Part shown: positions 8,513 through 16,839 of the stretch, piece after piece
Layout of the letters: every line of letters begins with the position of its first letter
How positions within the stretch are numbered: the first letter of the stretch is position 1
Made by a program: the position numbers and the translations under genes
NCBI GenBank assembly: GCA_965140395.1
Contig: OZ223207.1
Coordinates: 620,001 to 684,000 of the forward strand
Direction of reading: 5' to 3'
DNA length: 64,000 bases
DNA from: Parvibaculum sp002684405
GTDB lineage: Bacteria; Pseudomonadota; Alphaproteobacteria; Parvibaculales; Parvibaculaceae
Notes under the pieces: model-generated
Told to the model about the DNA's origin: nothing
The model's input: the letters and a program-made list of their open reading frames with translations, nothing else
Database searches by the model: none

Positions 8513-9358
8513 CTAGTTCCGTTCGCGCCGCGCGAGGAAGGCGAGGCGTTCGAAGAGGTGGACGTCCTGCTCGTTCTTCAACAGCGCGCCGTGGAGCGGC
8601 GGGATGAGCTTGGACGGGTCCTTCTCGCGCAGCGTCTCCGGCGAGATGTCCTCGGACAAGAGAAGCTTCAACCAGTCCAGAAGTTCAGACGTGGAGGGCT
8701 TTTTCTTCAGGCCCGGCACTTCGCGGATCTCGTAGAAGATCGACAGCGCTTCCTTGACGAGCTGGCCCTTCAGGCCCGGGAAATGGACGTCGATGATGGC
8801 CTGCATCGTCTCGTCGTCCGGGAACTTGATGTAATGGAAGAAGCAGCGGCGCAGGAAGGCGTCCGGCAGTTCCTTCTCATTGTTGGAGGTGATGATGACG
8901 ATGGGGCGCTGGGCGGCCTTGATGGTTTCGTTCGTCTCGTAGACGTAGAACTCCATCCGGTCGAGTTCCTGCAGCAGGTCGTTCGGGAATTCGATATCGG
9001 CCTTGTCGATCTCGTCGATCAGCAGGATGGGGCGCTTCTCGCGCTCGAAGGCTTCCCAGAGCTTGCCCTTGGCGATGTAGTTGCGGATGTCGTGCACGCG
9101 CTCGTCGCCGAGCTGGCTGTCGCGAAGACGGGACACCGCGTCATATTCGTAAAGGCCCTGATGCGCCTTGGTGGTGGACTTGATGTGCCAGGTGATGAGC
9201 TCGGCATCCAGCGCCTTGGCGATTTCCTCGGCCAGCACCGTCTTGCCGGTGCCGGGCTCGCCCTTCACCAGCAGCGGGCGCTCAAGCGTGATCGCGGCAT
9301 TGACCGCCACGCGAAGGTCTTCGGTGGCGACGTAATTCTTTGTTCCCTCGAACTTCAT
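8513..9358 (-). CDS. MoxR-family AAA+ ATPase
   Basis: 281 residues from the ATG at 9358 (MKFEGTKNYVATEDL, the usual start); an in-frame TTG at 9400 would add 14 residues. Walker A is GEPGTGKT, Walker B is ILLIDEIDKAD, sensor I is ITSNNEKELPDAFLRRC. The size and C-terminal lid fit the CoxD-like MoxR class. It is expected to remodel a target protein together with the CoxE-like VWA protein at 6645-7820. Confidence 0.88.
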   Translation of the reverse strand: MKFEGTKNYVATEDLRVAVNAAITLERPLLVKGEPGTGKTVLAEEIAKALDAELITWHIKSTTKAHQGLYEYDAVSRLRDSQLGDERVHDIRNYIAKGKLWEAFEREKRPILLIDEIDKADIEFPNDLLQELDRMEFYVYETNETIKAAQRPIVIITSNNEKELPDAFLRRCFFHYIKFPDDETMQAIIDVHFPGLKGQLVKEALSIFYEIREVPGLKKKPSTSELLDWLKLLLSEDISPETLREKDPSKLIPPLHGALLKNEQDVHLFERLAFLARRERN

Positions 9359-9481
9359 GCGACTAGTGATCTCCCTCGGCACTATAGGTTTGTTTAGCAA
9401 TGTCTGGACGCGACGAAACTAGGGCGTCGGCCTGTCTCGTTCAAGGAAAAGCCATATATGGCCGCGATCGGGGCCCCGACA

Positions 9482-9516
9482 CGGCAAATACTGCCGGGCG
9501 GCGGGCACAGAGTGCC
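9482..9516. promoter_or_regulatory. Paired ftr-like (FlbD-type) sites upstream of flgE
   Basis: Two palindromes of form GGCA-N5-TGCC: GGCAAATACTGCC at 9483-9495 and GGCACAGAGTGCC at 9504-9516, starting 21 bp (two helical turns) apart. They end about 70 bp upstream of the sigma-54 -24 element. The same motif recurs before flgI, flgF, flagellin and fliO/flgB. It resembles the Caulobacter ftr enhancer bound by FlbD; that comparison is from memory. Confidence 0.7.
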
Positions 9517-9552
9517 GGGCAAAGGGGGCGGCGGGCGGTGCCGGCAATTCCA

Positions 9553-9599
9553 CAAGTCATTGAAATTATTGAATTATAGGGCGTGGTCCTGTTCTTGCT
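9553..9599 (+). promoter_or_regulatory. flgE sigma-54 promoter with IHF-like site
   Basis: TGGTCCTGTTCTTGCT at 9584-9599 has GG (9585-9586) and GC (9597-9598) ten bases apart, matching the sigma-54 -24/-12 layout. Upstream, CAAGTCATTGAAATT at 9553-9567 read on the minus strand matches 12 of 13 positions of the IHF consensus WATCAANNNNTTR. The order enhancer, IHF, sigma-54 is that of Caulobacter late flagellar promoters. The rest of 9359-9552 shows no gene. Confidence 0.7.
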
Positions 9600-9661
9600 C
9601 CTGAGGTGCCAAGCCAAGTCCCGCGGCAAGAGGTCCGGGACATCAAGCATGGAGACAGGCC

Positions 9662-11017
9662 ATGAGTTTCTACGGGACGATGACCACCGCCGTTACCGGC
9701 ATCCGCGCGCAGTCCAGCGCGCTGGGCAATATTTCCGACAATATCGCCAATTCGCAGACGACGGGCTTCAAGCGTACGGAAACGAGCTTCGAAGACATCG
9801 TGACCGCTTCCACCAGCCGGAACCATCTGCCGGGCGCGGTGATGGCAAAGCCGAGCTACACCAATACGGTGCAGGGCTCGATCGATGCCTCCGCGACCAA
9901 GACCCATATGGCGATCAATGGCAGCGGCTATTTCATCGTGTCTTCGCCGGTGGCGACCGTGGACGGCAAGCCGGTCTATGACGAGGTCGACTATTACACG
10001 CGGCGCGGCGACTTCTCGCTCGACAAATATGGCTATCTGACGAACCAGTCGGGCTATTCGCTTCAGGGCCTGATGGTCGATCCGGACACCGGCAATCCCG
10101 TCGGCGATACGCCGGGCCTGATCCAGATCAGCCGCGACTTCCTCAAGGCGCGGCCCACGGATGTGATTTCCTATGAGGCGAACCTGCCGTCCTATCCGAA
10201 GACGGCGGTGGCGGACCCGGATATCGCCAACAGCGAATTGCTGACGCCGGGCGATCTGGGCACGGCGGACCTTTCGGTCGTGCCGGCCAACCAGGAAACG
10301 GCCTTTCTCGACCGCAGCCTGTCTGGCGGGGCGGTGACGGCCTATGACACGCTTGGCCAGCCGATCAGCGTGCAGCTTCGCTGGGCGAAGGTGGACAATG
10401 AGGCGGGCGGCGGCGACCAGTGGCAGCTCTTCTACAAGAGCGACGACAGCGCGACCGGCGCTGCCACCAAATGGACCAATGTCGGTCAGGACTACAATTT
10501 CACCGACGGCCAGATGGACCCGCCGGTCAATTCCGTCACCGTTGCGGGCATGGCGGTCAATGGCGTCAGTCTGGGTGACGTGACGATCGATCACGGCGCT
10601 GCGAGCATCACGCAGTGGGATGAGGGCAACGGCACGGTGTCGGTCAATAATCTCGACCAGACCGGCTATCCGTCCGGTTCGCTGGTGGGGATCGCGGTGG
10701 GCGACAATGGCCGTATCACCGGCACCTATTCCAACGGCAAGACGGTGGATCTGGCCGAGGTATCGCTGGCGAATTTCGGCAATGCGAACGCGCTCAACAA
10801 GGTCGACGGCACAGCCTTCGAGGCCACGCAGGAATCGGGCGAGGCTTTCCTGACGAAGGGCGCCGAGGTGGTCGGTTCTTCGCTCGAAGCCTCGAATGTC
10901 GATCTGGCGGACGAGTTCGCCAAGCTGATCACGACGCAGCAGGCCTATACGGCGGGATCGCGCATCATTACCGCCGTCGACCAGCTCACGCAGGAAACGC
11001 TGAACATGAAGCGCTAA
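9662..11017 (+). CDS. flgE: Flagellar hook protein FlgE
   Basis: 451 residues. The N-terminal rod/hook motif is SALGNISDNIANSQTTGFKR (residues about 19-38) and the C-terminal helix ends VDLADEFAKLITTQQAYTAG and a final LTQETLNMKR. The middle holds the variable D1/D2 beta domains (NGSGYFIVSSP). It polymerises into the hook outside the cell after type III export. First gene of a flgE-flgK-flgL unit, with a sigma-54 promoter and paired enhancer sites directly upstream. Length fits alphaproteobacterial FlgE. Confidence 0.95.
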   Translation: MSFYGTMTTAVTGIRAQSSALGNISDNIANSQTTGFKRTETSFEDIVTASTSRNHLPGAVMAKPSYTNTVQGSIDASATKTHMAINGSGYFIVSSPVATVDGKPVYDEVDYYTRRGDFSLDKYGYLTNQSGYSLQGLMVDPDTGNPVGDTPGLIQISRDFLKARPTDVISYEANLPSYPKTAVADPDIANSELLTPGDLGTADLSVVPANQETAFLDRSLSGGAVTAYDTLGQPISVQLRWAKVDNEAGGGDQWQLFYKSDDSATGAATKWTNVGQDYNFTDGQMDPPVNSVTVAGMAVNGVSLGDVTIDHGAASITQWDEGNGTVSVNNLDQTGYPSGSLVGIAVGDNGRITGTYSNGKTVDLAEVSLANFGNANALNKVDGTAFEATQESGEAFLTKGAEVVGSSLEASNVDLADEFAKLITTQQAYTAGSRIITAVDQLTQETLNMKR

Positions 11018-11057
11018 GGCGCTTCATGCCGGGTCCCAGCATTAAGGGCAACAGGAT

Positions 11058-12929
11058 ATGAGCCTTACACAGGCGCTCAACGCCGCGCGCAGCGGCCTCG
11101 CCGCCAGCCAGGCTGGCATCGATGTGACGTCGCGCAATATCGCGAACGCCAATACGGTCGGCTATACGGCCAAATCCATCGATCAGACCAATCTGATCGT
11201 CGCGGGCGAAAGCCGCGGCGTGACGAGGCTGGCCGCGCAGCGTCATGTCGATGCCTTTTTGCAGCAGCAGATCCGGACGGAGAGTGCGGCAACGTCTGCG
11301 CTGACGGCCAAATCGGACATGCTGTCGCGTCTCGACCGGATGTTCGGCTCGCCGGAATCCGAGACATCCATCTCGGCGTCGATCGACAAGCTGGCCGCCC
11401 GGCTTTCCGATCTCATCACGAGCCCGGAAGATTCCGCCGCCCGGCTGACCTTTCTCAATCAGGCCAAGCACGTCGCGACCGACCTCAACAGCATGTCCAA
11501 GACGGTGCAGGACCTGCGGCTGGAGGCGGAGCAGAATATCTCCGACGGCATTGCGCAGGCCAATACGCTGCTGAAAAAGGTCGCCAATCTCAACCAGCAG
11601 ATTTCGCAGCGCGTGGGCAGTTCGCTTTCCGCCGCCGACCTGCAGGACCAGCGCGACCTGGCGATCAACGAATTGTCGAAGCTCATGGACATCAAGGTCA
11701 ATGAGCGCGACGACGGCACGGTGACGGTGTTCACCGGCGGCGGACAGTTGTTGCTGGACAAGACACCGGCGGACCTCAGCTTCGACCAGCACACGCAGAT
11801 CAACGCCTCATCCGTCTATGATACCGATCCGGCCAAGCGCACGGTGGGGACGGTCAGCCTCGTTTCCGGGTCGACCAGGGTCGACCTGGTGGCGGCAGGG
11901 GCATTCAAGGGCGGGTCCATCGGCGGCTATCTGGAACTGCGCGACAAGATCCTGCCCGAAGCGCAGAACCAGCTCGACGAAATCGCCAGCCAGCTCGCGC
12001 TCTCCATGTCGCAGGAAAAGGTCGACGGCGCGGCTGCGACCAGCGGCGCGGCGGCCGGCTTCGACCTCGATACGAGCGCGCTTCAGGACGGCAATTCGAT
12101 CAGCCTGACCTATGATGTCGGCGGGACGAGCCAGACGGTGACCTTCGTCCGGGTGGACGATGCGTCCGCGCTGCCGCTTTCCGATACGGATACGGCGCAG
12201 ACCGGCGACACGGTGGTGGGGATCGATTTCAACCAGCCCATGGCGGCTATCGTCGCCGACATGCAGGCGGCGCTGCCCGCCGCGGTGCAGGTGTCGAACC
12301 CGTCGGGCAATACGATCCGCATTCTGGACGACGGCGCGGCGGGCACTTCAAATATCAATTCGCTGAGTGCGACGGTGACGCCGACCTCCTTGACGGATAG
12401 CGGCACCGGGCTTGCGCTGTTCGTCGATGGCGGGCAGGGCAAGCTCTTCACGAATGCGCAAGGCGCGGTCGACCAGAAGACGGGCTTTGCCGCGCGCATT
12501 ACGATCAATCCCGACGTCGTGGCCGACGACTCGCTGCTCGTGACCTATCAGACGGTGGGCGGCACGAATTCGGCGGGCGACTCCTCCCGGCCCGTCGATC
12601 TCTACAACCGGCTGACGCAGGCGGGCAGGGCATTTTCGCCGTCCACGGGGATCGGCGGCACGAGTTCTCCCTATACGGGGTCTCTCGCCTCCTTTGCGCA
12701 GCGCGTCGTCTCCTATCAGTCGACCCAGGCTTCCAACGCGAAGAACGACCTCGCCTCCCAGGAGGTCGTGTCGCAATCGCTTCAGGACCGCTTCGACAGC
12801 GAGACGGGCGTCAATGTGGATAACGAACTTTCCAGTCTTCTCGTGCTGCAAAACGCCTATTCGGCGAATGCGCGGGTGATGACCACGGTCTCCCAGCTTT
12901 TCGACGTGCTTATGAGCATCGGCAGGTAA
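11058..12929 (+). CDS. flgK: Flagellar hook-associated protein 1 FlgK
   Basis: 623 residues. The N-terminus MSLTQALNAARSGLAASQAG followed by TSRNIANANTVGYTAK and the C-terminus with LLVLQNAYSANARVMTTVSQ are the paired coiled-coil ends of FlgK, which joins hook to filament. Residues about 340-470 form a beta-rich insert (NSISLTYDVGGTSQTVTF ... NTIRILDDGA) similar in pattern to inserts in FlgL and both flagellins. 40 bases after flgE and 5 bases before flgL, so co-transcribed. Confidence 0.95.
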   Translation: MSLTQALNAARSGLAASQAGIDVTSRNIANANTVGYTAKSIDQTNLIVAGESRGVTRLAAQRHVDAFLQQQIRTESAATSALTAKSDMLSRLDRMFGSPESETSISASIDKLAARLSDLITSPEDSAARLTFLNQAKHVATDLNSMSKTVQDLRLEAEQNISDGIAQANTLLKKVANLNQQISQRVGSSLSAADLQDQRDLAINELSKLMDIKVNERDDGTVTVFTGGGQLLLDKTPADLSFDQHTQINASSVYDTDPAKRTVGTVSLVSGSTRVDLVAAGAFKGGSIGGYLELRDKILPEAQNQLDEIASQLALSMSQEKVDGAAATSGAAAGFDLDTSALQDGNSISLTYDVGGTSQTVTFVRVDDASALPLSDTDTAQTGDTVVGIDFNQPMAAIVADMQAALPAAVQVSNPSGNTIRILDDGAAGTSNINSLSATVTPTSLTDSGTGLALFVDGGQGKLFTNAQGAVDQKTGFAARITINPDVVADDSLLVTYQTVGGTNSAGDSSRPVDLYNRLTQAGRAFSPSTGIGGTSSPYTGSLASFAQRVVSYQSTQASNAKNDLASQEVVSQSLQDRFDSETGVNVDNELSSLLVLQNAYSANARVMTTVSQLFDVLMSIGR

Positions 12930-12934
12930 CGAAC

Positions 12935-14425
12935 ATGCATATTTCCACGCTTTCCCAGTCGCTTAATCTGCAGACCTCGATCAACAAGATGCGCTCGGAG
13001 TTCACCACGCTCCAGCAGCAGCTGAGTTCGGGCGTGATCTCGGACAGCTATGGCGGGCTGGGGACCGACAAGAATGTCGTACTGTCCCTGCAGAGCCAGA
13101 TGCGCAATCTGGGGTCCTACAACGATACGATCAACCTGACCTCGCTTCGGGTGAAGTCCATGGCGGACTCGCTGACGCGGGTTTCCGATATTTCGTCCGG
13201 CCTGCGGCTGACGGGCGCCACCACCGAGTTCGACATGGTGAGCGGGACGCAGAACAGCGGGCAGCTTTCGGCGGGCATGAATCTCGACGAGCTGGTCAAT
13301 CTGCTGAACCTCAATGTCGAGGACCGCTATCTTTTCGCCGGGTCTGCGACGCAGAAAAAGCCGGTGGAACTGCCCGATGCGATGCTCAATGGCGATGCGA
13401 GCCATGCGGGCCTGACGCAGTTTGTCGACGAACGCCGCCAGGCGGATATGGGGGCGAACGGTCTTGGCCGTCTCGACGTGACCTCGCCGGCGGCCGACAC
13501 GGTGACGGTGGGCGAGCAGACGGGCATTTTCGGTTTCAAGATGACCGGCGTCTCTTCCAGTCTCGCCAACGCCACGGTGACGGGCCCGACGGGCACGCCG
13601 GCGTCGATGAGCGTTCAGTTCGGCGCGAGCCAGCCGGCGGGCGGCGATACGATCAGCATGGATTTCGACCTGCCGGACGGCACGACGACGCGCGTCACGC
13701 TGACGGCGACGACGGACGATCCGCCGGCGGAGGGAGAGTTCACGATCGGCGCGAGTGCCGCGGATACGGCGACGAACTTTCAGGCCGCGCTCTCCGCCTC
13801 GCTCAAGACGGAAGCGGCGACGAGCCTGCGCGCGGCCTCATCGGTGCAGGCCGCCAACGAGTTCTTCGATTTCGACGGCAGCCATCCGCCGCAACGTGTG
13901 GACGGACCGCCTTTCGACACGGCGACGGGACTGCGCGACGCGACGAGCGACGATACGGTGTTCTGGTACAAGGGCGACCTGACGCTTGAGCCGGGCGCGA
14001 ACATGACCGCGGTGATCGACGACGACCGCATCATCAAATATGGCGCACAGGCCAACCAGACCTCGCTTCGCGATACGGTGAAGGCGGCGGCGCTGTTGTC
14101 GGCGGTGACCTATGACAAGGCCGATCCGCATGCGGAGCAGGCCTATAAGGACCTGACCTCGCGCGTTTCGACCATCACCGCGCCCTCGGGGGCGGAGACG
14201 GTGGAAGGGGTGGTGACGCAGCTCGGGCTGACCGCCTCCACCTTGAAAGAGACGCTCGACAGGAACGATCAGATGCAGGGCCTCGCCTCGGGCGTTCTGG
14301 GCGACAAGATGGGCATCGACGAATATGAAGTCGGCGCCAAGCTCACCACGCTGCGGACGCAGCTTCAGGCGAGCTACCAGGTGACGTCGATGCTTTCGCA
14401 AATGTCGCTGGTGAACTTCCTCTAG
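12935..14425 (+). CDS. flgL: Flagellar hook-associated protein 3 FlgL
   Basis: 496 residues. The start MHISTLSQSLNLQTSINKMR with LQQQLSSGVISDSYGGLG is the FlgL/flagellin N-terminal helix pair, and the end LRTQLQASYQVTSMLSQMSL is the C-terminal helix. It caps the hook-filament junction with FlgK. Residues about 190-310 are an extra beta-rich insert (GDTISMDFDLPDGTTTRVTL), making the protein longer than enterobacterial FlgL (about 317 residues). Last gene of the unit; a shared terminator follows. Confidence 0.93.
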   Translation: MHISTLSQSLNLQTSINKMRSEFTTLQQQLSSGVISDSYGGLGTDKNVVLSLQSQMRNLGSYNDTINLTSLRVKSMADSLTRVSDISSGLRLTGATTEFDMVSGTQNSGQLSAGMNLDELVNLLNLNVEDRYLFAGSATQKKPVELPDAMLNGDASHAGLTQFVDERRQADMGANGLGRLDVTSPAADTVTVGEQTGIFGFKMTGVSSSLANATVTGPTGTPASMSVQFGASQPAGGDTISMDFDLPDGTTTRVTLTATTDDPPAEGEFTIGASAADTATNFQAALSASLKTEAATSLRAASSVQAANEFFDFDGSHPPQRVDGPPFDTATGLRDATSDDTVFWYKGDLTLEPGANMTAVIDDDRIIKYGAQANQTSLRDTVKAAALLSAVTYDKADPHAEQAYKDLTSRVSTITAPSGAETVEGVVTQLGLTASTLKETLDRNDQMQGLASGVLGDKMGIDEYEVGAKLTTLRTQLQASYQVTSMLSQMSLVNFL

Positions 14426-14471
14426 TCCCTCGATGCATTTCCCCGGCCTGTCGTGTTCGACGGGCACCGGT

Positions 14472-14503
14472 CAAAAAAAAAGGCCCTTTGCGGGGCCCTT
14501 TTC
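14472..14503. terminator. Bidirectional terminator between flgL and flaF
   Basis: An A-run, GGCCC, loop TTTGCG, GGGCCC, then a T-run. The stem has one bulge and works on both strands, which suits the convergent flgL and flaF genes. Confidence 0.75.
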
Positions 14504-14529
14504 GTTTTCGGGGAAGTGAGGGGGAAGGA

Positions 14530-14910
14530 TTACGGCCGGCCGGCGAGACCGGCGGCGATGTCGCGATTGATGGAAATCAGCGGATCGAAGAGCTGCGGGC
14601 GAGGCTCGCGCTGGGCTTCGATCTCGGCTGTGCGCTTGAAGATGAACAGGGCCAGATTGGCAATGTTCTGTTTGATCTCATGGGGCAGGGGATGCTCCTT
14701 CTCCGCAGCCGAGGATGCAAAGACGGTCCAGATCTGGCGGTTGTAGAGGAGGGCGTCCTCTTCGTCGCAATAGCCTTCCTGCCAGGCGTCCTTTGCGCGT
14801 TGAAGTCTGCCCGCGGCCTTGGTCAGCAATTCCGCTTCGAACGAGCGTGGATCGCTGGAATTTACTGCTCGACGGTTTGCCGCGGCGTAGGCTTCATGTG
14901 CTTGAGACAT
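14530..14910 (-). CDS. flaF: Flagellar biosynthesis regulator FlaF
   Basis: 126 residues (starts MSQAHEAYAAANRRAVNSSD, ends DPLISINRDIAAGL, both typical of FlaF). It is a small helical cytoplasmic protein restricted to alphaproteobacteria, needed for flagellin translation or secretion and acting against FlbT. It overlaps flbT by 17 bases, so the two are translationally coupled, and lies downstream of both flagellin genes. Confidence 0.92.
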   Translation of the reverse strand: MSQAHEAYAAANRRAVNSSDPRSFEAELLTKAAGRLQRAKDAWQEGYCDEEDALLYNRQIWTVFASSAAEKEHPLPHEIKQNIANLALFIFKRTAEIEAQREPRPQLFDPLISINRDIAAGLAGRP

Positions 14911-15286
14911 TCCCCAATAGCTCCCCTTCGTACCCGATCAGCTTTCGAGCTGCCTTGAGAGCTTTATACATTTCGCCGGTTAATATTTTGCTGTTCACGT
15001 CGTCGATATAGGCGCGCGTACTTGGCGCGGCTTCCAGCACCTGCTTGACCAGATCGAAGTACATATCGTGGTGCTGGCGGGGGTCCGGCGAGAGATACAT
15101 CATCTGCACGACGAGATAGATTTTCTTGCAGGGCGTATCCGCCTCGTCGAGCCGAAGAATGTCCTTTTCGCGGAGGATCGGCGTCGTTCCCTCGATGAAG
15201 AGGCGGGTCCGCTGGTCGTCATTGGTGATGACGCTGTCGCCCAGAATAAAACGCTCGCCCGGCTTCAATTCCACCTTCAAGGCCAT
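14894..15286 (-). CDS. flbT: Flagellin mRNA regulator FlbT
   Basis: 130 residues. The start MALKVELKPGERFILGDSVI and ADTPCKKIYLVVQMMYLSPD are FlbT hallmarks. In Caulobacter FlbT binds the 5' untranslated region of flagellin mRNA and blocks its translation until the hook is complete. The flagellin leaders upstream (16672-16756 and 18037-18199) carry possible stem-loops it could act on; this last link is inference. Confidence 0.92.
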   Translation of the reverse strand: MALKVELKPGERFILGDSVITNDDQRTRLFIEGTTPILREKDILRLDEADTPCKKIYLVVQMMYLSPDPRQHHDMYFDLVKQVLEAAPSTRAYIDDVNSKILTGEMYKALKAARKLIGYEGELLGNVSST

Positions 15287-15480
15287 GTCGCACTGTCCTT
15301 CCTGTGTCGTGAATGTCTGGCCGACGGGATCGTCGCCAGGGGCACGTCACATGTTTTCAGTCAGTGTCCTATCCGCGGGAACGGCCCCGTTCCCAGGGGG
15401 GATAGAACATGGTCGCGGCATTACTGCCTGCCCGAATCACCCAGGGCAGTATACGCCCATGATTTGCCGGCTGAAATCCA
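15287..15480. other. Gap between flbT and flagellin terminator
   Basis: No gene is seen in these 194 bases. They hold several GC-rich inverted segments, such as GGGAACGGCCCCGTTCCC at 15377-15394, and one degenerate GGCA-N5-CGCC at 15445-15457. No sigma-54 promoter with good spacing was found, so flbT-flaF may use another promoter or readthrough from the flagellin gene. Confidence 0.5.
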
Positions 15481-15482
15481 AC

Positions 15483-15510
15483 AAAAAAGACGGGGGCCGA
15501 AGCCCCCGTC
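15483..15510 (-). terminator. Terminator of the downstream flagellin gene
   Basis: On the minus strand GACGGGGGC-TTCG-GCCCCCGTC followed by TTTTTT: a perfect 9-bp stem with a UUCG tetraloop. Confidence 0.85.
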
Positions 15511-15558
15511 CAATACTCGATACCGTACTCTTTACTAAACGCGGTACCCGGTCTCCCC

Positions 15559-16671
15559 TTAGCGGAGGAAGGAGAGCACTGCCTGGTCGGCCTGGTTGGC
15601 CAGCGACAGCGAGGTGGTGGACAGCGACTGGCGGGTCTTCAGGGCCAGCATGTTCGCACCTTCCTCGTTGGTGTCGGCAAGCGTCAGGTCGCCGGCGCCG
15701 GAGTCCAGAACGTTGATCAGGTTCTTGGTGAAGTCCTGACGGTTCTGCACGACCGAGAGGTTGCCACCGAAGGTCGAGGACTGGGCACGGAGCGTGTTCG
15801 TCGCCGAGTTCAGTTCCGACACGGCGCTCGCAACCTTGGAGTCGCTCGAGAAGTCGGCCGTGTTGATGCCGAGGCCCGCCGAGTTGTAGCTCACGCCCGT
15901 GATGTCGAGCTTCGAAGAGCCGGTCTCGTTGAACTTCACCGTCAGGTTGTCGCCGTTGAGCAGGTTGACGCCGTTGAAGCTCGCATCGGTCGCCAGCTGG
16001 TCGATCTGCGTGCGCAGGCTGTTGTAGTCCGTCTCGTAGCTCGCGCGGGCTTCCGTCACCGTTTCGCCATTGGTCGAGCTGTCGGAGTTGATGCCCAGCG
16101 TGGTCGCCGCGGCGGCACCGAAGGAGAGATCTTCACCGCTGGCCACAGAGAAGCCGAGCGTGCCATCGCCATTGTCGGTGACCGTGAGGCCGGAAACGCT
16201 GCCGATCGCGGTCTTGAGGTCGCCCGCATCGGTGATGTCCGAGGAAATGGTGACCGTGGCCGCCGTCGAACCGCCGATGATGATGTCGAGCGCTTCATTG
16301 GCACCGGCAGAGGCGCTGAAGTCATGCGCGGTGACCGAAGAAGAGGTCAGCGTCGTCGCCGTCGCCTTGGCCTGAAGAGCCTGGTTGGCGGTGGACTTCG
16401 CCTGGTCGACGAGCTTCTGGATCGAGGTGAGGCCCTGGTCAGCCGCCTTCAGCGTCTGGATCGAGAGCTTCGTGGAGTCCTGAAGGGCCGTCAGGTCGGA
16501 CGCGCGGTTGGACAGGCCCTGCGCCGTGAAGAACGACTGCGGGTTGTCGAGAGCGCTGTTGACCTTCTTACCGGTGGACAGACGCGAAGACGTCTGCGCC
16601 ATCATGTCGGCCGTGTTCTGGAGGGAGAGAAGGTTCTGACGAACCGAAGCAGAAAGAGCAATACCACCCAT
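15559..16671 (-). CDS. Flagellin (downstream copy)
   Basis: 370 residues. The N-terminal D0/D1 helix has LLSLQNTADMMAQTSSRLST and NRASDLTALQDSTKLSIQTL, and the C-terminal helix ends LALKTRQSLSTTSLSLANQA and VLSFLR. The middle (about residues 120-190, ANEALDIIIGGSTAATVTIS ...) is a beta-rich insert. It is the filament subunit, exported by the flagellar type III system. Its ribosome site AGGAAAGGA is strong. It has its own terminator and probably its own sigma-54 promoter. Confidence 0.95.
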   Translation of the reverse strand: MGGIALSASVRQNLLSLQNTADMMAQTSSRLSTGKKVNSALDNPQSFFTAQGLSNRASDLTALQDSTKLSIQTLKAADQGLTSIQKLVDQAKSTANQALQAKATATTLTSSSVTAHDFSASAGANEALDIIIGGSTAATVTISSDITDAGDLKTAIGSVSGLTVTDNGDGTLGFSVASGEDLSFGAAAATTLGINSDSSTNGETVTEARASYETDYNSLRTQIDQLATDASFNGVNLLNGDNLTVKFNETGSSKLDITGVSYNSAGLGINTADFSSDSKVASAVSELNSATNTLRAQSSTFGGNLSVVQNRQDFTKNLINVLDSGAGDLTLADTNEEGANMLALKTRQSLSTTSLSLANQADQAVLSFLR

Positions 16672-16683
16672 TTTAGATTTCCT

Positions 16684-16732
16684 TTCCTAGGAATGATCGT
16701 CAAAAGCTCGTCCTGAGCTCTGAATGGACGAT
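16684..16732 (-). promoter_or_regulatory. Structured leader of the downstream flagellin
   Basis: Between predicted start of transcription and the gene lie two nested inverted repeats, ATCGTC/GACGAT (16696-16701, 16727-16732) and AGCTC/GAGCT (16705-16709, 16715-16719), plus TTCCTAGGAA at 16684-16693 beside the ribosome site. This could be a stem-loop target for FlbT; the role is inference. Confidence 0.45.
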
Positions 16733-16767
16733 AGGGGCGGGCCTCTTAAGAGCCAGTAAACAGAATT

Positions 16768-16782
16768 GCGATTTCAGTCCCG
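16768..16782 (-). promoter_or_regulatory. Possible sigma-54 promoter of the downstream flagellin
   Basis: Read on the minus strand, CGGGACTGAAATCGC has GG and GC ten bases apart. The -24 box is a modest match (GGGAC for GGCAC). No ftr-like site is visible in the short gap to the upstream flagellin gene. Confidence 0.45.
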
Positions 16783-16785
16783 GAC

Positions 16786-16814
16786 ACAAAAAAAGCGGGG
16801 CACGAGGCCCCGCC
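16786..16814 (-). terminator. Terminator of the upstream flagellin gene
   Basis: On the minus strand GCGGGGC-CTCGT-GCCCCGC followed by at least six T. It lies just after the flagellin stop and before the next flagellin promoter. Confidence 0.85.
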
Positions 16815-16839
16815 TGATTTCGTCGTGGTAATTTTCGGG

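Noticed and set aside
15377..15394. A small RNA or second terminator in the GGGAACGGCCCCGTTCCC palindrome
   Set aside because: No T-run follows on either strand and no promoter is visible, so I list it only as an inverted segment.
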